64,000 bases of DNA, from contig NZ_PYGA01000014.1 of the NCBI RefSeq assembly GCF_003014485.1, positions 145,947 to 209,946 of the forward strand. The letters run 5' to 3'. Under the pieces are notes generated by a model. The model was not told where the DNA came from, did no database searches, and saw nothing but the letters and a program-made list of their open reading frames with translations. Positions within the stretch are counted from its first letter, which is position 1. The number at the start of each line of letters is the position of its first letter. A program made the position numbers and the translations under genes. This DNA is from Murinocardiopsis flavida. GTDB lineage: Bacteria > Actinomycetota > Actinomycetes > Streptosporangiales > Streptosporangiaceae. Shown piece after piece: positions 36,901-45,540 of the stretch.

Positions 36901-39900
36901 GACCGAGCAGGGCGCGACTACCGCGCCGACTACTACCGCCGCCTGTACCGCGAAGCCGGGGTGTTCCGGGTCGTCACCGCCGAGCACACCGGCATGCTCA
37001 CCCGCGAGCAGCGCGAGAGCGTGGAGAAGGGGTTCGCCACCCCGACCCGCTACACCGATCCGAACGTGCTGTCCTGCACGCCCACCCTCGAACTCGGCAT
37101 CGACATCGGCGACCTCTCCGCGGTCGTGCTGGCCTCGCTCCCGCCCGGCCCCGCCAACTACGTGCAGCGCGTCGGCCGCGCGGGCCGCAGCACCGGAAAC
37201 GCCTTCCTCGTCACCCTGGTCGACCGCGACCCGCGCTCGCTGTACTACCTCACCGACCCGACGCAGATGATCGCCGGCCGGATCACCCCGCCGGGTGCGT
37301 ACCTCTCAGCCGTCGAGCTGCTGCGCCGCCAGTACCTGGCGCACCTGCTCGACCTGGTCGCCCGCGGCGCGCTGCCCGATGTCCTGCCGCTGCCGCGTCT
37401 GGCGTCCGCCCTGTTCGGCGAGACGGGATGGCTGCCGCTGTTCGCCGAAGCCGCCGAACGCGACGGCGCGGTCCTGGTCGAGCGCTTCCTCGGCCTTTTC
37501 GGTTCGGACCAGGCCGATGACGTCGGCGCGGAGGCCGCTGCCGAACTCCGCGCCTTCGCCGTGTCCGGAATCACGCCGTTGGCGGGCGCGGCCCAGCAGC
37601 GCTGGGACGACGCGATGGCCGACCTGAACGACCGCCGGTCCGCCATCGACGCGGCGATCGAACCGCTGAAACTGGCCGACACCGACCCGGAGCAGGGGCG
37701 CGAGAGCCGCCAGCTGCGTGCCGAACTCCGCGCCGTCCTCCGCCACATGTCCGACCTCGTGCACGCCTCCGCGCACGGCACCCTGGTCGAGTTCGGGATG
37801 CTGCCGAACTACAGCCTGATCGACGCGGCGGTGACGTTGGAGGCGACGCTCACCCGCACCGAGGAGCGCGAGACCGCCGACGGCAGCGTCGTGCGCGATT
37901 ACAGCAACGCGGTCGTCGACTACCAGCGGTCGGCCCGCGCCGCGCTGACAGAGCTCGCGCCCGGGAACTTCTTCTACGTCAACTCCTACCGCCACAGCGT
38001 CAAGGGCCTCGACATCGGCACGCCGCAGCGTCCTGCGTGGGAGTGGTGGCGCGTCTGCCCGGAGTGCGGGTTCGTCCGCACCGGCGCCGCGCGGGACGAC
38101 ACGTCGGCGTGCGACCGCTGCGGCACCGACATCGCCGACCGGGACTACCTGCACCGCGTCCTCGCCCCGCGCAAGGTCATGTCGTGGGACAAGCGCGAGG
38201 ACGCGCACATCTCCGACGACACCGACAACCGGCAGCGCCGCTACTACACCGTCCAAGTGGCGGTCGACATCGACCCGGCCCAGATCACCAGCGCGTGGCG
38301 GCACACCGGGCAGACCTTCGGCGTCGAGTTCGCCCGCAACGTCATGGTCCGCAGTTTCAACCTCGGCGCGTCCCGCGACACCAGGGGCGGCCCGGGGTTC
38401 GCGGGCGAGGACGCCACGCTGAACCCGTTCGTGGTGTGCACGCACTGCGGTGGTGTCGCCCTGCGCGGCCGGGGGACCGAGGCCGACGAGCAGCAGAGCC
38501 TCCTCGACTCGCTCGGCGGCCGCCGCGGGCCCGACCACCACCGCCTGTGGTGCCCCAAGCGGCGGTCCGGGCGCCCCGCCGACCACATCGACCTGATCAC
38601 CGTGCACGAGCTCCGCACCGAGGCGGTCCGCATCCTGCTGCCGCTGGCGACCACGGCCGTCCCCGAGCGCCTGGCGTCCTTCGCCGCCGCGCTCCGGCTG
38701 GGCATCGCCGCAAGGTACGGCGGCAGCCCCGACCACCTGGACGTGGTCAAGGCGACCATGCCCGACCCCGGAACCGGGCGGCGCCGCCAATTCCTCGTCC
38801 TGCACGACACGCTCCCCGGCGGAACCGGCTACCTCGACCGGCTGCGCGCCCCGGAGGAGTTCCGCAGCGTCCTCGCCGCGGCCCGCGACTCCGTCGAAGG
38901 CTGCGACTGCGTGCGCGAACGTCGCCCCGCCTGCCACAAGTGCCTGCTGCGCCATGTCCGCGACGACTCCGAGTACGCCCTGATCAGCCGGGCCGACGCC
39001 CTTGACCTCCTGAACCTGCTGCTCGGCCCTGAGGGAAGCGGCGCCTGGGAGACCGCGCCGATCGGCGCCACCGACGCGATCGGCCTGGAGAGCCAGGTCG
39101 AGAGCGAACTGGAGGCGCGCTTCCACGACGCCCTGCTCGTCTGGGCGCGCGACCCGCAGAACGGGGTCGCCGTGGAGGCCGGACCCCGTGTCGCCGGGCA
39201 CCGCAGCCTGGACCTCCGCGTCCCGGGCCCGCACGGGGTGTGCCACTGGCAGGTCACGCTGCAACACACCATCGAAGGCAGCCGACCCGACGTGCACTTC
39301 CGCCGACTGGACTCGGACCCCGCCGAGGTCGCGGTGTTCCTCGACGGGTACCGCTACCACGCCGCCCCCGGGGACAAGAACCGGATCGCCTCCGACGCCG
39401 CCAAACGCGCCCGCATCCGAGCGCACGGACCATTGGTGTTCCAGCTCACCTGGGACGACGTCGACGCGTGGGACGGGCGGAAAGAGGAGCCGAAGAACGG
39501 CGTGTGGCCGCCGTACAAGGGCAACGCCCAGGCGGAGGCACGCCGGTTCTTCGCGCGGTTCCACGGCGGCGACGCCAAGGAACTTGATCGAACGGTATGG
39601 GCGAACCCGGTCGCCATGCTCCTGGCATACCTCGGCGACCCGGATCCCGACCGCTGGAGCAAGCGGGTCACGGGCGCGCTGACCGGCGTCCTCACCGAGG
39701 CGGTCAAGGTCGCCGACGTCGCAGCGGCGGGCGTGCCGGGAGCCGTCCGGGCCGTGCTCGCCGGGGATCCCGCGCCGAGTGCCCCGAAGGGCCCGATAAG
39801 CGTCCTCCGCGGCGCCGATACCGCCGGATGCACGCTCTGCCTGGTCCTCGTCCCCGTCGACGGTCGCCCTGAGCTGAGTGCCATCGCGCTCCTCGACGAC

Positions 39901-40590
39901 GCCGACACCGTGATCGCGGCCGACGAGGACGCACACCGCCGCCGCTGGGCATCCTGGCTTTACTGGGGCAACCTGCTCCAGTACATCGGCGCCGCGGGCG
40001 GCGAGGGATTCCAGCTCGCGGCATCGGACCTGGCGGCGTTCCGGCCCGAGGTGCTCGCCGCGGCGGGCGGGGAGGGGATGTTCACCGCGGTCGGCCGTGT
40101 ACCGGCGGACCCCGAGACCGGCGAGATCCTCGTCGGAGCCACGGTCGACACATCAGCGGACGGTCTCGACATCGTCGTCGACCCCGGGTACACCCACACA
40201 ACGGGGGAGGAGGCGGCCGATATCCGGCCGGAGGCGCCGGCCGATCCCGGCTGGAGCGCGGTGCTGCGCTACCTCGCCGACGACGAGCCGGGCCTCGCCG
40301 AGCTGGCCGCCGACCTGGTCCGCATTGGTGCCCCCGTCCCCGAGGACGGCTACGAGCTGGGCGACGACGGCTGGCCGGCCGAACTCGCCTGGCCCGACGC
40401 CCGGATCGCCGTGGTGCTCGCCCACGACCCCCACAAGTCCGAGGACATCGAGGCCGCGGACCGCGACCGCGCCTACGCCGCCGCCGGGTGGGACGCCCGC
40501 CCGGCCGCGCAGTGGGCACCCGAGGACCTCCTGAGCCGGATCCGGCCTGATCCCCCCGAAGACGACCAGAACGGAGACGGAGCGGAATGA
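33925..40590 (+). CDS. Large DEAD/DEAH helicase with DUF1998 and nuclease-like C-terminus
   Basis: 2221 residues from the GTG at 33925 (GAGGG six bases upstream). Walker A VTTGTGSGKTESFLLPVLDH lies near 102, Walker B YVVIDEFHTYDGAQGTDVAM near 222. Zinc-like Cys clusters (CRHCGRSG, CPACGMEQ, CDSCSW, CPECGF ... CDRCG, CTHCGG) punctuate the chain. The C-terminal helicase motif SCTPTLELGIDIGDL with QRVGRAGRS is near 1050-1090. DUF1998 spans about 1556-1680 (LVLHDTLPGGTGYLDRLRAP, then CDCVRERRPACHKCLLRH). After it, a PD-(D/E)XK/Vsr-like segment (SRPDVHFRRLD, VAVFLDGYRYHA) is present. This resembles DruE of Druantia and a DrmA-DrmB fusion, but no Druantia partner genes are next to it. It overlaps the UvrD gene by four bases. 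Confidence 0.83.
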   Translation: MRPTLAAEELRRNLTQYLTTTFALADEDTRAKLEEFLNDSGRGIFRGPYLRIRAPFRTEKGDWRRHLQWAPDGFTPYKHQAAAFARLSSLHGEPRPTLVTTGTGSGKTESFLLPVLDHCRRERNAGRSGVKAVLLYPMNALATDQAKRLDGHLTRDPALGQVSAGLYIGGAPGTKFDGIITQRARIRAERPDILITNYKMLDLLLQRPEDAALWEGADLRYVVIDEFHTYDGAQGTDVAMLLRRLASVAGRPEPGRPLNGICPVATSATLGQGGDDAQSTERMLEVARQVFGMPFDADAVVGEDRQDVKEFLADELDYELDVTPEELAALPDPTAHPEAIDDVMEAVVKRRGLTPAELGAQVRRHLLTSAVLRALGGQVADAAAVIQELPANGAGAAWGRALTRDPAGAAEALSRFVALLSIARDPGDPSRPLLHIENHLWVRTVSRLLRVVSTAPDFAWHSDLAADHDDPAGPAHAEAAEPHDARAGRLPSIYCRHCGRSGWAAISPESDPQALDTDPLRIYRTAVGPDKDRVRAFIAALPAEAAAPTGSGPAVLVLSADGGHVRPLSPAEDLDADRAPAAGRVLVLGSLTDDRAAENDVCPACGMEQGIRFLGSGLAALAAVTVTQLITGDELADDQSKTLLFSDSVQDAAHRAGFVADRSYTFSVRALITERLRARAADGGPVLLNDLIADVVQEAGRERNLAAVVPPDLHGIEGVDDLLSGRIGGRKRAWTLVGERLAFSAVMEFGLRSRLGRTLELTRTAAAEAVLEDPDRAADLVADLHRRTVHDLPDGPGPDRARYRAYIRGLLERIRLRGGIKHDWLSGYLKDGGARRWLVWGGRPVGMPAFPEGLSAPKFVLDKAKSRTDFDVATRKDSWQQDWTTRCLGIGRDDAGEFLARLLPLLAHEGVLASRPVGDGSGRVYGLLPGHIRIHLLDDADANLAGVSCDSCSWLQTVPHGLIGDWAGAPCPSYRCGGRLRAAVGGDGGPVADRAGRDYRADYYRRLYREAGVFRVVTAEHTGMLTREQRESVEKGFATPTRYTDPNVLSCTPTLELGIDIGDLSAVVLASLPPGPANYVQRVGRAGRSTGNAFLVTLVDRDPRSLYYLTDPTQMIAGRITPPGAYLSAVELLRRQYLAHLLDLVARGALPDVLPLPRLASALFGETGWLPLFAEAAERDGAVLVERFLGLFGSDQADDVGAEAAAELRAFAVSGITPLAGAAQQRWDDAMADLNDRRSAIDAAIEPLKLADTDPEQGRESRQLRAELRAVLRHMSDLVHASAHGTLVEFGMLPNYSLIDAAVTLEATLTRTEERETADGSVVRDYSNAVVDYQRSARAALTELAPGNFFYVNSYRHSVKGLDIGTPQRPAWEWWRVCPECGFVRTGAARDDTSACDRCGTDIADRDYLHRVLAPRKVMSWDKREDAHISDDTDNRQRRYYTVQVAVDIDPAQITSAWRHTGQTFGVEFARNVMVRSFNLGASRDTRGGPGFAGEDATLNPFVVCTHCGGVALRGRGTEADEQQSLLDSLGGRRGPDHHRLWCPKRRSGRPADHIDLITVHELRTEAVRILLPLATTAVPERLASFAAALRLGIAARYGGSPDHLDVVKATMPDPGTGRRRQFLVLHDTLPGGTGYLDRLRAPEEFRSVLAAARDSVEGCDCVRERRPACHKCLLRHVRDDSEYALISRADALDLLNLLLGPEGSGAWETAPIGATDAIGLESQVESELEARFHDALLVWARDPQNGVAVEAGPRVAGHRSLDLRVPGPHGVCHWQVTLQHTIEGSRPDVHFRRLDSDPAEVAVFLDGYRYHAAPGDKNRIASDAAKRARIRAHGPLVFQLTWDDVDAWDGRKEEPKNGVWPPYKGNAQAEARRFFARFHGGDAKELDRTVWANPVAMLLAYLGDPDPDRWSKRVTGALTGVLTEAVKVADVAAAGVPGAVRAVLAGDPAPSAPKGPISVLRGADTAGCTLCLVLVPVDGRPELSAIALLDDADTVIAADEDAHRRRWASWLYWGNLLQYIGAAGGEGFQLAASDLAAFRPEVLAAAGGEGMFTAVGRVPADPETGEILVGATVDTSADGLDIVVDPGYTHTTGEEAADIRPEAPADPGWSAVLRYLADDEPGLAELAADLVRIGAPVPEDGYELGDDGWPAELAWPDARIAVVLAHDPHKSEDIEAADRDRAYAAAGWDARPAAQWAPEDLLSRIRPDPPEDDQNGDGAE

Positions 40591-42803
40591 GCGTCACCCT
40601 GCGGCTGCTGGACCGCGCGGACTCGGAGATCGCCAAGCTCCCGCGCAACATGCGGGGCGCGGTCTGGGACTTCATGCACAAGTTCCGGATCGACCCGTCG
40701 GCTCCGGGACTCCGGTTCAAGGCGCTCAAGGACGGCGGTGGGAAGGGAACCGGCGAGCGGCTCTACTCCGGGCGCGTCACCGACGACTACCGGGCGCTGC
40801 TGCTGCACCTCGGGGACGAGGAGTACCTGCTCGTCTCGGTCAAGCACCGCCGCGACGTCTACACCAACCTCGACCGGGTCTCCTACACCATCAACCGGGT
40901 CACCGGCGGGATCGAGTACATCGACCTGTCCACGGTGGAATCGCGGGTCAACGACACCACGGCCCCGTCGGCCGAGCAGGGCCCCGCCGTCGCGCCCGCC
41001 CCCCGCTCCTACCCGCTGTTCGCGGCGTACGGCGACGCCCAACTCCTCGACCTGGGTGTCAGCCCCGTACTCCTCCCCCTGATCCGCCGGATCACGACCG
41101 AGGGCGAACTCGAAGGGCTGATCGAGTTCGCGCCCCAGCTCACCAGTGAAGTACTGATAGAGCTCTTCAGCGGGAGGCCGGTCGAAGAGGTCCTGGAGTA
41201 CGTCACCCGCCCGCAGGCCACGGCCGACGACGTGGACCCGGAGGACTACCGCGCCGCGCTGGACCGCCCCGCCACCATCGTCAGCAGCGAAGACGAGGCC
41301 GTGCAGGGGGCGCTGGGGGAGGGGTTCGCCCGGTGGCAGGTATTCCTGCATCCCGAGCAACGCAAGCTGGTCGAACGCGCCCGCAACGGCCCCGCGCGGG
41401 TCAGCGGCGGGCCGGGGACCGGCAAGACCATCGTCGCCCTGCACCGCGTCCGGCACCTGGCGGCCCGCGCCCCGGCGGGCGGCAAGCCGATCCTGCTCAC
41501 CACCTACACCAAGAACCTCGCCAAGGACCTGTCGGACCGGCTCCGCGAGCTCGGCGGCCAGGAACTGCTGGACCGCGTCGAGGTCGCGCACGTCGACGCG
41601 GTGGTCAGCACCGTGCTCAACGAGAACGGAGTCCGGGGCGCGCGGCCGATCGCCGACCGGCAGGTCGTCGAGCAGTGGCGCGCCATGCTCGCCGAACTCG
41701 GGGAGGAGCGATGGACACCGGAGTTCCTCGCCGAAGAGTGGACCGAGGTCATCCTCGGCCAGGCGGTGAACTCCCGCGCCGCCTACTTCCGGGTGCGGCG
41801 CCCCGGCCGCGGCCAGCTGCGACGGCCTGACCGCGACGCGATCTGGCAGCTGGTCGAGCGCTTCACCAAGCGGCTGGACGACCTGGGCCTCACCACCTTC
41901 CTCCAGCGGGCAGAACGGGCCGCCCGGCTGGAGATGGGGCGCGACATCGACATCCGCGCCAAGGCCGCCCAGCGCGACGAGCGCGGCGGCGCCCCCAACC
42001 TGCATTTCGAGGCGGGGTCGGGCGGCCTGCTGCGGCACCGCTACCGGCATGTGGTCGTCGACGAGGCACAGGACCTCAACCCGGCGCACTGGATGCTGCT
42101 CCGGGCGATGGTCCCGCCCGGCCCCGACGACATGTTCCTCGTCGGCGACACCCACCAGCGCATCTACGAGAACCAGATCAGTCTGGGCAGCCTCGGCGTC
42201 AACATCCGCGGACGCTCCGCGCGGCTGACGCTCAGCTACCGCACCACCCGGCAGATCCTGGGATCGGCAATCGGACTGCTCAAAGGCGAGGTGTACGACG
42301 ACCTCGACGGCGGCGCCGAGGCGCTCGACGGGTACCGCTCCATCCTCAGTGGGGCCCGGCCGCGGCTCGGGGCGTTCCGCACCTGGGACGAGGAGCTGGA
42401 CGGCGTCGTAGCACAGATCCGGGCGTGGTCCGAGGCCGGCGAGGCGCTGTCCTCCATCGGGGTCAGCGCCCCGACGAAGGACATGGTCACCGACGTCCTC
42501 GGCGCACTCGGCCGTGCGGGTGTCACGGCGGTGGAGATCGGCCGGGAGGGCGGACCCCGCGACGCTGTGCGTGTGGGCACCATGCACCGCTGCAAGGGCC
42601 TGGAGTTCCAGCACATGTGCGTCACGGGAATAGCCGACGGCCTGCTGCCGCGGCACGTGCAGGGGAGCGCCAAGCAGATGGAGCGCCAGCGGCAGCGCGA
42701 CCGCTCCCTCCTCTTCGTCGCCGCCACCCGGGCCAGAGACACCCTCGTCATCACCCACCACGCCACCCCAAGCCCATTCCTCCTCCCCCTGAGAGTCGAC
42801 TGA
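40587..42803 (+). CDS. UvrD-family helicase with N-terminal RelE/ParE-like domain
   Basis: 738 residues, start ATGA overlapping the previous gene. Residues 1-95 look like a RelE/ParE-fold toxin domain: MSVTLRLLDRADSEIAKLPR, LRFKALKDGGG, LYSGRVTDDYRALLLHLGDE and LVSVKHRRDVYT. The helicase part has Walker A RVSGGPGTGKTIVALHRVRH (about 270), Walker B HVVVDEAQDLNPAHW, the motif LVGDTHQRIYENQISLGS, SYRTTRQILGSA, GTMHRCKGLEFQHM and LFVAATRARDTLVITHHA. The overlap implies coupled expression with the 2221-residue DEAD helicase, so the two probably work together on DNA or RNA. Whether the toxin-like domain keeps ribonuclease activity is not clear from sequence. Confidence 0.85.
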   Translation: MSVTLRLLDRADSEIAKLPRNMRGAVWDFMHKFRIDPSAPGLRFKALKDGGGKGTGERLYSGRVTDDYRALLLHLGDEEYLLVSVKHRRDVYTNLDRVSYTINRVTGGIEYIDLSTVESRVNDTTAPSAEQGPAVAPAPRSYPLFAAYGDAQLLDLGVSPVLLPLIRRITTEGELEGLIEFAPQLTSEVLIELFSGRPVEEVLEYVTRPQATADDVDPEDYRAALDRPATIVSSEDEAVQGALGEGFARWQVFLHPEQRKLVERARNGPARVSGGPGTGKTIVALHRVRHLAARAPAGGKPILLTTYTKNLAKDLSDRLRELGGQELLDRVEVAHVDAVVSTVLNENGVRGARPIADRQVVEQWRAMLAELGEERWTPEFLAEEWTEVILGQAVNSRAAYFRVRRPGRGQLRRPDRDAIWQLVERFTKRLDDLGLTTFLQRAERAARLEMGRDIDIRAKAAQRDERGGAPNLHFEAGSGGLLRHRYRHVVVDEAQDLNPAHWMLLRAMVPPGPDDMFLVGDTHQRIYENQISLGSLGVNIRGRSARLTLSYRTTRQILGSAIGLLKGEVYDDLDGGAEALDGYRSILSGARPRLGAFRTWDEELDGVVAQIRAWSEAGEALSSIGVSAPTKDMVTDVLGALGRAGVTAVEIGREGGPRDAVRVGTMHRCKGLEFQHMCVTGIADGLLPRHVQGSAKQMERQRQRDRSLLFVAATRARDTLVITHHATPSPFLLPLRVD

Positions 42804-42813
42804 CGGGCGGACC

Positions 42814-43085
42814 GTGACGCGACCGCACGACAACAATGAGACTGCGCCCACGTGCAGGTCTTTCCATCATGGCTGTGACCATTTACGGGCGTTGCTGCCC
42901 TACCGCCTGCGCTACCACCTGGACCATCCCTTGGACTGCCAGCGCCCCCGCATTGTGTTCGACTGGCTCCTCCAGCCCTTGCGGTTCGGCTGCTCATACC
43001 AGGCTGTCGCCGACACCGCTTGTTCGACCACTGATCCGTGACCGCCGCGATGAGCGGATCGCGGCGGCCTTCGGCGAAGTGTCCG
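42814..43085 (+). pseudogene. Transposase N-terminal remnant, frameshifted (IS5-like)
   Basis: One frame gives YRLRYHLDHPLDCQRPRIVF, DWLLQPLRFGCSYQAVADTA and CSTT, then stops. The adjacent frame continues with IRDRRDERIAAAFGEV. Joined, CSTT-IRDRRDE resembles the N-terminal HTH region of IS5-type transposases. No catalytic DDE part follows, so only a decayed fragment remains. The family assignment is tentative. Confidence 0.4.
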
Positions 43086-43323
43086 GGATTCCTGCGATCC
43101 GAGTCGCGATCTGGCGGAGCCATATCTCGTCGCAGAGGGGGCGGGCGTCGGGTGACGGGGGAGGGCTAAGGCTCAACCAGGATGCGCGGTGTGGCCTCGA
43201 ATTACACGAAAACCGACTTTCGGGCCGGGAAATATTGGCAAAGCATTATGATTCGAATAATTCGTCGAATGCTAAAGGTTGCGGATAAGATAATTTAGGC
43301 AGGTCTTGTTTTTGCTTGCAGAT

Positions 43324-43665
43324 TCAGGCAAGACAGGAAGAGAATTCCGCACCCCTGTCTACATCGTTGATCGATACCGGAATGTTCTCAATACCCAGGC
43401 ATTCCATGAGTCCCGACGTTGGGACTCTGTACTGATACCCGATCCTCAGTACTTTGCATGGAAACAATCCTTGACGCACGAGCTTGTAGGCAGTATTGAT
43501 GCTTATTCCAACGGCATGGGCGGCGGTGGTGAGATCTACCGCTACCGGAAGCGCGAATAGTTCGGGAAATGTCAATGATGCCCTCTTGCGGTGGCGGCTC
43601 TTGCTGCCGTTCATGGTTGGAATTTGATTCACATCAGTGTTATTGCGCCGCTGATGATGTTTCAT
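43324..43665 (-). CDS. Excisionase-like helix-turn-helix protein
   Basis: 113 residues from the ATG at 43665; an ATG at 43614 would give 96 residues, and no strong ribosome binding site separates them. The centre is a MerR/Xis-type HTH: VDLTTAAHAVGISINTAYKL followed by VRQGLFPCKVLRIGYQYRVP, the pattern of DNA-binding excisionases and AlpA-like regulators of integrated elements. The N-terminus is basic (GSKSRHRKRAS). Base composition is far less GC-rich than the rest of the window. It follows the 237-residue unknown gene on the same strand by 49 bases. No integrase gene is present nearby, so this may be the remainder of a mobile element. Confidence 0.65.
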   Translation of the reverse strand: MKHHQRRNNTDVNQIPTMNGSKSRHRKRASLTFPELFALPVAVDLTTAAHAVGISINTAYKLVRQGLFPCKVLRIGYQYRVPTSGLMECLGIENIPVSINDVDRGAEFSSCLA

Positions 43666-43714
43666 TTTTAATGTTCCGTTCAATTTTCGACTGATGATTG
43701 GAATATATTTTCCG

Positions 43715-44428
43715 CTACTTTTCGTGATTTTCTCGTTTTTTCACGCGAGTCGAGTCACCCATGTGGGGACTAGCTTCATTGTTATTCGAGCGTGTTGGTG
43801 GGTCGTATGGTGTTCCTGTCCTCTGCGCCAGGGAGCCCAGTCGCTCTCCTTCGATCTGACTGCGGCTCTTTGGTTCGACGGAGTGGTCATTCAGATCATT
43901 TCCTGAACTCATTTCCACAGGAGAGGAAAATGGTTCGGATTCGATTTTCAATAGGCCGGCAACCAGTTCGATGTCCTCCACTGGAGATTCTTGATGAAAT
44001 CGCTGCATCGATTTCAAATAGTTGCGACGCGTTGTCCAGTAGAGATGGGATCCGATGTCAGTTCGGTTGGGGTCCACGTGGTGAAGTGCATCGAGGAAAG
44101 TTAGTATTATCTCTGCATCAGATTCATCTGGATCGATTCTTCTGGTGCGGCTTGTAATTCTAGATATTTTGCGCAGTGCGGGCATTATCATCCATATTGC
44201 TATCAGCTTCCACTGGTCGCCGGTGTCTTCTTTCGTTTGCATAATTACTTGTGACCATAAGGCGTCGCGAACCGCAGGTTCACCTTCTGGGTTCAATATA
44301 TAGTTCCGTGCATCGATAATCGACAAGCTGCTGGATTCAAGGGCTGGGTGTGCATCAACATCAATGTCGATTTTCATTTCGGATGATATTATTTGATCCA
44401 TTATTTTAAATATTCGATGACTTCTCAT
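43715..44428 (-). CDS. Unknown protein in AT-rich patch
   Basis: 237 residues from the ATG at 44428; a GTG at 44449 is an alternative, with AAAGGA between them. No family was recognised. It is acidic and mostly helical, with EDTGDQWKLIAIWMIMPALR, IDPDESDAEIILTFLDALHH and a hydrophilic C-terminal 60 residues rich in Ser, Asn and Arg. The pattern DALHHVDPNRTDIGSHLYWT has a weak sigma-like/helical-bundle look. Codon use is AT-rich and unlike the host, so it is probably foreign. Its pairing with an excisionase-like gene suggests a mobile-element accessory gene. Confidence 0.55.
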   Translation of the reverse strand: MRSHRIFKIMDQIISSEMKIDIDVDAHPALESSSLSIIDARNYILNPEGEPAVRDALWSQVIMQTKEDTGDQWKLIAIWMIMPALRKISRITSRTRRIDPDESDAEIILTFLDALHHVDPNRTDIGSHLYWTTRRNYLKSMQRFHQESPVEDIELVAGLLKIESEPFSSPVEMSSGNDLNDHSVEPKSRSQIEGERLGSLAQRTGTPYDPPTRSNNNEASPHMGDSTRVKKRENHEK

Positions 44429-44449
44429 TGATTGTATATATCCTTTCAC

Positions 44450-44760
44450 TCTTAACTGGCTGGAGTGTTGTCTATACGTTTGAGTGGCACGTAGAGGGTT
44501 CGCTGGTCCTGCTCAGTAGCGCGGAGGGGCATTCCTGCGGCTGCGCCTTGGGGTCGGTCCCGACGAGTGGGCGGCCGGAGTCAAAGGCGCTCCCGGGCGC
44601 CATGGCACTGCGGCCGACGTTCCGGGCGCACGGGCGGGGTTGAACTCACCGACGCGCTTGTCTATGGGCCACTGACATCCGCGTGCGATGCCTCCGGTGC
44701 GGCTGCGGCGGGATCGCAGGGCCGCTGGTGTCGGGCGGCTGGGCTGTGATTACAGGGCTG
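44450..44760. other. Intergenic region, composition boundary
   Basis: About 310 bases. GC content returns from AT-rich to host level within it. No gene seen; it contains the downstream end of the six-gene minus-strand series and the promoter side of the AT-rich gene pair. Confidence 0.45.
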
Positions 44761-45540
44761 CTAGGGGGAGTCGGGGTCGGGGAAGAGGTTGTTGAGGTGT
44801 TCGCTGAGGTCAGGGCGTTCGCAGGCGCGGAACACGCGGTCGATCTCGTGGACCGCCCTCTGCCCCAGTTGGGCGCGGACATCGGGGTCGAGTCCGCGCA
44901 GCAGTTCGGCACAGAGCCGCACCGTTTCGCCGATCACGGTCGTGCCGTTGTCGGCGAATCCGGTGTTCGCGGAGACCGCTGTCACGACTTCGTCCAATGC
45001 GCTGCCGACCGAGGTGATCCGTTCGACCTGGTCGGGGTAGCGGGTGAGCCACCAGAGTCGGGCCTGGCCGCCGTCGGTGAAGACGTGGGAGCGAAGCAGA
45101 CTGCTCCGGTCCCTGATGGCCGCGTACTCCGCCCGGAGCAGGGCGGACTGGTGTTCGGCCAGTTCACGTTCGCGAGCCCGGCTGACGTCCTCCTCGGTGA
45201 CGTCGAGTTCGCATCGGGCCCAGGCGACCCCGTTTTCCGAGTAGGCCGGAAGGCCGAGCAGCGCACTGTTGACGTCGAGGGTGGTTCCGTCCGGGTCGGC
45301 GGGGGAGCAGCTCGCAGTGGTCTTCTCCGCCAGACCGCGGATCTCCTGCGCGGCCAGAGTCGTGCGACGGGGACGGTCGTCCAGTCCCGTCCGCAGCGCC
45401 ATGGTGACCCGAGCGGTGAAATGCAGCTGGTCGAACCTGCTCGGCAGGCGGCAGGTGAAGATCTCCTCCACGGAGCCGGCCGCCGTGACCGTCGAGGGGA
45501 GGAGGAGCGAGTGGCGCAGACGCCGCGTCCAGGAGTTCAT
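44761..45540 (-). CDS. Unknown protein, last gene of cyclase/NLR operon
   Basis: 259 residues from the ATG at 45540, which overlaps the stop of the NLR-like gene (ATGA). No domain was recognised with certainty. The N-terminal half has alternating strands (VEEIFTCRLPSRFDQLHFTA, RVTMALRTGLDD), then helices (VTEEDVSRARERELAEHQSA) and WWLTRYPDQVERITSVGSAL. The strand-then-coiled-coil order loosely recalls SPFH/band-7 domains, without a membrane anchor. It has no RHIM-like motif. Translational coupling to the NLR-like protein makes it a candidate partner or effector of that system. Confidence 0.7.
   Translation of the reverse strand: MNSWTRRLRHSLLLPSTVTAAGSVEEIFTCRLPSRFDQLHFTARVTMALRTGLDDRPRRTTLAAQEIRGLAEKTTASCSPADPDGTTLDVNSALLGLPAYSENGVAWARCELDVTEEDVSRARERELAEHQSALLRAEYAAIRDRSSLLRSHVFTDGGQARLWWLTRYPDQVERITSVGSALDEVVTAVSANTGFADNGTTVIGETVRLCAELLRGLDPDVRAQLGQRAVHEIDRVFRACERPDLSEHLNNLFPDPDSP

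Noticed and set aside
37306..39936. Minus-strand 876-codon frame inside the DEAD helicase gene
   Set aside because: Low-complexity shadow; the opposite strand has zinc, helicase and DUF1998 motifs.
8217..42803. A complete DISARM system
   Set aside because: DrmD and DrmMI are present, but no separate DrmA, DrmB or DrmC; the DEAD/DUF1998 fusion 17 kb away is not evidence of one operon.
33925..42803. Druantia
   Set aside because: The large helicase resembles DruE, but no DruA-D, DruH or DruM/F/G partner is next to it.
42814..44449. An intact integrative element or prophage
   Set aside because: Only an excisionase-like gene and a transposase scrap were seen; no integrase, att repeats or structural genes.
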